Made by a program: the position numbers and the translations under genes. A DNA stretch of 64,000 nucleotides from Phycisphaerales bacterium (GTDB lineage: Bacteria > Planctomycetota > Phycisphaerae > Phycisphaerales > SM1A02), in assembly GCA_028278245.1 (NCBI GenBank), contig JANQEQ010000079.1:1-64000 (forward strand). Direction: 5' to 3'. The notes beneath the pieces were generated by a model. The model searched no databases. It had not been told where the DNA came from and saw nothing but the letters and a program-made list of their open reading frames with translations. Of this stretch, positions 61,533 to 64,000 are shown piece after piece; the stretch's first letter is position 1; every line of letters begins with the position of its first letter.

Positions 61533-62258
61533 TCATTCAGTCTTATCTTCAGTCGCTTCGGCTTCATTATCCTCAACTATTTCTTCCGCTGCGGGCTCTT
61601 CTGCGGGTTCTTCATCCACGACAGCCGTGGCTGTGGCGGCATCATCCTTCGATTCATCTGCTGCTGCTTCTGGGGATTCGTCAGCCTTGCCTTTGCGTAA
61701 TTGAGCGGCAAAGGCGGTACGGCGATCGGCCTGCTCACGGCGACGGGAAGTCCCACCGCCGATTTCCGGCCCATCTTCGCGTCCAACCAGTTGGAGCATG
61801 ACGATGTCACCGCCATCACCCAGGCGATGGTTACCCGTTTGCACGATTCGGGTGTAGCCTCCGTCTCGATCAGCAAACATCGGCGCCACGTTTCTCAGGA
61901 TATGCTGCACCAGTCGTGGAGCTTTACGCACATCACCGTAGCGGTTGAATTCGATTTCGCTGGCGTCAGGAAGATCAAAATATGGATTGTCTTTCTTCGC
62001 ATCGGGAACATCAGGATCGGCGACCCAGGAATGAATCTTGCGATCATTGATCTGAGATTCGATTTGACGGCGGGCCGTGAAAGTCCCCTTCTTGGCCAAA
62101 GTAATTATCCGTTCGACAAACGGTTGAACGGCTTTGGCTTTGGGCAGCGTTGTTTTGATCTCTCCGTGCTCAAACAGACCGGCAGCGAGATTGCGCAACA
62201 TGGCCCTTCGATGCTCGCTATCCCGGTTGAGCTGTTTTCCATAGATTCGGTGACGCAT
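61533..62258 (-). CDS. rplQ: 50S ribosomal protein bL17 with acidic extension
   Basis: A 241-residue protein. The first 60 residues and 110-165 are bL17: MRHRIYGKQLNRDSEHRRAM, LRNLAAGLFEHGEIKTTLPK, AKAVQPFVERIITLAK, then RIVQTGNHRLGDGGDIVML. A family-typical bL17 has 115-130 residues. Here there is an insertion at about 70-115 and a long C-terminal extension, the last 50 residues of which are dominated by Glu, Asp and Ala (EEPAEEPAAEEIVEDNEAEA). The position after rpoA is canonical. The start matches the family exactly. Confidence 0.95.
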   Translation of the reverse strand: MRHRIYGKQLNRDSEHRRAMLRNLAAGLFEHGEIKTTLPKAKAVQPFVERIITLAKKGTFTARRQIESQINDRKIHSWVADPDVPDAKKDNPYFDLPDASEIEFNRYGDVRKAPRLVQHILRNVAPMFADRDGGYTRIVQTGNHRLGDGGDIVMLQLVGREDGPEIGGGTSRRREQADRRTAFAAQLRKGKADESPEAAADESKDDAATATAVVDEEPAEEPAAEEIVEDNEAEATEDKTE

Positions 62259-62310
62259 GACTGAACTCCTCGAAAAACCCGCCGGTCGCTCTCACGACCG
62301 CCGGATGGTG

Positions 62311-63336
62311 TTATTGACTCATCAATGGAGGCTCGGCAAATTCGGGTTGATACCCCTCGGGCAATTGCATTCCCAGACTTAATTCCATCTCCTGAAGTTT
62401 ACGCTTCACTTCGCGGAGTGATGTTTTACCGAAACTACGAACCGTGAGTAATTCCGCTTCGGTCTTTCGCACCAGCTCGGCAACAGTTCGGATCTCGGCT
62501 GATTCGAGACAATTGTTCGCACGAACAGTCAAGTCCATTTCATTTACAGACATATTGAGCTTGCGGATAAGTGAATCATCGACATTGGCAGCCGCACTTG
62601 CTTCGGCGGAAACCTGGACGGGGCCGAGATCGAAATACTGCACGAATGGATTGAGGTGTTTTCGGAAAATCTTCGCCGACTCCACCAGAACCATTTCCGG
62701 CGAAACAATACCGTTGGTCCAGATATCGATGATGAGTTTGTCGTAGTCGGTTCGCTGACCGATACGAGCATCTTCCACTCGATATCTCACACGCTGCACG
62801 GGATTGAAAACCGCATCGATCGGAATCTCACCGATCACCTGTTCATCCCGTTGTGTGTATTGTTCGGAGGCGGGTTGATAACCCCTGCCTCGATTTACTG
62901 TTAATTCAGCTTCAAAATCAATCTCATCGGTGAGCGTGGCTATCACATGATCGGGATTGAGAATCGTCACCGCCGTATCCGCTTCGATGAGGTCGGCGGT
63001 CACTTCGCCCGGTCCGGTAGCTCCCAGATGCATGACCTTCGGCTCATCGGAGTCAAGATCCACAATCAAACCCTTGATGTTGAGGATGATGTCCGTGACA
63101 TCTTCCATCACACCGGGAATGGTTGAAAATTCGTGCTCGGCCTTGTCGATCCGAACCTTGGTAACGGCTGATCCTTCGATACAGGAGAGCAAAATGCGCC
63201 GCAGGCTGTTACCCACTGTTGTTCCAAAACCTCGCTCAAACGGTTCAATGATGAACCTTGAGAAGTTATCGGTTTTTGATTTCGCATCGACTACGACATT
63301 GGCTGGTAGTTCGAGTCCTCGCCATCGAATATGCAT
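62311..63336 (-). CDS. rpoA: RNA polymerase alpha subunit
   Basis: Assembles RNA polymerase and contacts upstream promoter DNA and activators. Its 341 residues contain the N-terminal dimerisation domain (RFIIEPFERGFGTTVGNSLR, then RILLSCIEGSAVTKVRIDKA) and the C-terminal domain with two helix-hairpin-helix motifs (NNCLESAEIRTVAELVRKTE, LLTVRSFGKTSLREVKRKLQ). The length is slightly greater than in E. coli (329). It follows rpsK by a 163-base gap and precedes rplQ by 52 bases. rpsD is absent from its usual place between rpsK and rpoA. Confidence 0.97.
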   Translation of the reverse strand: MHIRWRGLELPANVVVDAKSKTDNFSRFIIEPFERGFGTTVGNSLRRILLSCIEGSAVTKVRIDKAEHEFSTIPGVMEDVTDIILNIKGLIVDLDSDEPKVMHLGATGPGEVTADLIEADTAVTILNPDHVIATLTDEIDFEAELTVNRGRGYQPASEQYTQRDEQVIGEIPIDAVFNPVQRVRYRVEDARIGQRTDYDKLIIDIWTNGIVSPEMVLVESAKIFRKHLNPFVQYFDLGPVQVSAEASAAANVDDSLIRKLNMSVNEMDLTVRANNCLESAEIRTVAELVRKTEAELLTVRSFGKTSLREVKRKLQEMELSLGMQLPEGYQPEFAEPPLMSQ

Positions 63337-63475
63337 GGCTCTGTTTCCACTTATTCAGCAGTGTCCTGTTTCAGGAGCCGGCGGGATCTCGGTTTCGAGG
63401 CTGCGCTGCTGAATCGCAGATCGAACCTTCTTTCCCGTCGGTGTACGTTTATCAGCGTAACGGGTCTTTGAGCCA

Positions 63476-63493
63476 CTGGTTTGTAAAAACCAG
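63476..63493 (-). promoter_or_regulatory. Hairpin in the rpsK-rpoA gap
   Basis: CTGGTTT (63476-63482) and AAACCAG (63487-63493) form a 7-bp stem with a 4-base loop, just after the rpsK stop. It could be a weak terminator or processing site. Confidence 0.4.
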
Positions 63494-63499
63494 AGGACA

Positions 63500-63871
63500 T
63501 CAGACTCGTCGTTTCTTTCGTGGTCGGCATCCGTTATGTGGAATGGGGGTGTGATCTTCCACCGCGGTAATGCGCAATCGGTTCTGCTCCAGCGCAGTCA
63601 CGGCTGATTCCCGACCTGAGCCGGGGCCCTTGACATGCACTTCAATCTCACGAATGCCCATTCGCCTCGCTTTGTTTGCGACACGTTCGGCTGCCCGGGT
63701 TGCAGCAAATGGGGTTGCTTTGCGAGCACCCTTGAAGCCGACGGTCCCGGCCGAATCCCAACACAGTGTCTCACCGGTCACATCAGTAATGGTGATGATC
63801 GTGTTGTTGAACGTCGCCTTGATGTGCGCGATACCCTTGAGAATGTTCCTACGAATTTTTTTCTTAGCCAT
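63500..63871 (-). CDS. rpsK: 30S ribosomal protein uS11
   Basis: A 123-residue platform protein of the small subunit. The sequence is typical: [60 protein letters not shown], ending [13 protein letters not shown] 63871 is chosen because it matches the family N-terminus, and AAGG precedes it; the frame stays open upstream for 19 codons without similarity. rpoA follows. No rpsM is visible in the remaining 129 bases of the window. Confidence 0.97.
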   Translation of the reverse strand: MAKKKIRRNILKGIAHIKATFNNTIITITDVTGETLCWDSAGTVGFKGARKATPFAATRAAERVANKARRMGIREIEVHVKGPGSGRESAVTALEQNRLRITAVEDHTPIPHNGCRPRKKRRV

Positions 63872-64000
63872 GGATAAACCTTTTCGTTGCGACCGGTTCC
63901 TTTTCCTCTGCTCGTGCAGTGAACTCAAAATGAATGACAGATGGCAGGAACCTCACGAGTGGTTGATTGTTCTTTTCTATGCCGGGGAAAGTCTCGGCGA
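63872..64000 (-). other. Region upstream of rpsK
   Basis: No coding frame of a ribosomal protein is seen on the minus strand; one frame closes early and the others look random. GCCG near the edge pairs loosely with CGGC, so the end of a preceding transcript may lie here. Confidence 0.3.

Overview
The window looks like part of a mesophilic, flagellated member of the Planctomycetota, most likely a Phycisphaerae-type lineage. The evidence is a GC content near 52% by eye, a secreted protein combining RCC1, FG-GAP and dockerin-like repeats, a Hanks-type kinase with a repeat C-terminus, many TPR/HEAT proteins, short palindromic intergenic repeats, and ribosomal and replication genes that are scattered instead of sitting in classical operons. 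No rRNA, integrase or transposase gene was seen. One tRNA, tRNA-Ala(CGC), is present.

Layout. 1-2.4 kb: two coupled TPR proteins; the first ~110 bases are GC-rich and may not belong. 2.4-8.9 kb: solitary rpsD, a SurA/PpiD-like membrane foldase, a stand-alone tRNA-binding OB protein, and ileS behind a leader that reads as a ribosome-mediated attenuator (15-residue peptide with four Ile codons, near-leaderless start, mutually exclusive antiterminator and terminator). 9-24 kb: Ser/Thr kinase, ArsR-type regulator, tRNA-Ala, mutS, a von Willebrand A protein, obg-rpmA, a GNAT protein, a divergent dnaA, a HEAT protein and a DegT aminotransferase. 24.2-42.4 kb: a long minus-strand flagellar cluster (TPR protein, FlgN-like, histidine kinase, NtrC-type regulator, flgB, flgC, fliE, fliF, fliG, fliH, fliI, fliJ, motE-like, fliK, flgD, a flagellar operon protein, flgE, flbD), with a sigma-54-type promoter directly before flgB. 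42.6-46.2 kb: cdaA, a YbbR protein and an RDD membrane protein (c-di-AMP synthesis). 46.4-48 kb: a conserved hypothetical and a lipoprotein carrying an in-frame palindromic repeat. 48.06-50.73 kb: an AT-richer three-gene accessory operon (adenine methylase, ParB-like protein, phosphoribosyltransferase-like protein). 50.9-55.2 kb: dodecin, tyrS, an ATP:ADP-antiporter-like carrier and a Tat-exported epimerase-like protein. 55.2-58.3 kb: intergenic palindromes and the RCC1/FG-GAP/dockerin protein. 58.3-61.4 kb: pheS followed by three paralogous membrane proteins. 61.5-64 kb: rplQ, rpoA and rpsK.

The flagellar block supplies the MS ring, switch protein FliG, the export ATPase complex, proximal rod, hook, hook cap and hook-length control. 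Its two-component pair and the sigma-54-type site suggest phase-ordered expression. The two items most worth following up are the ileS attenuator leader and the methylase/ParB/PRTase-like operon.
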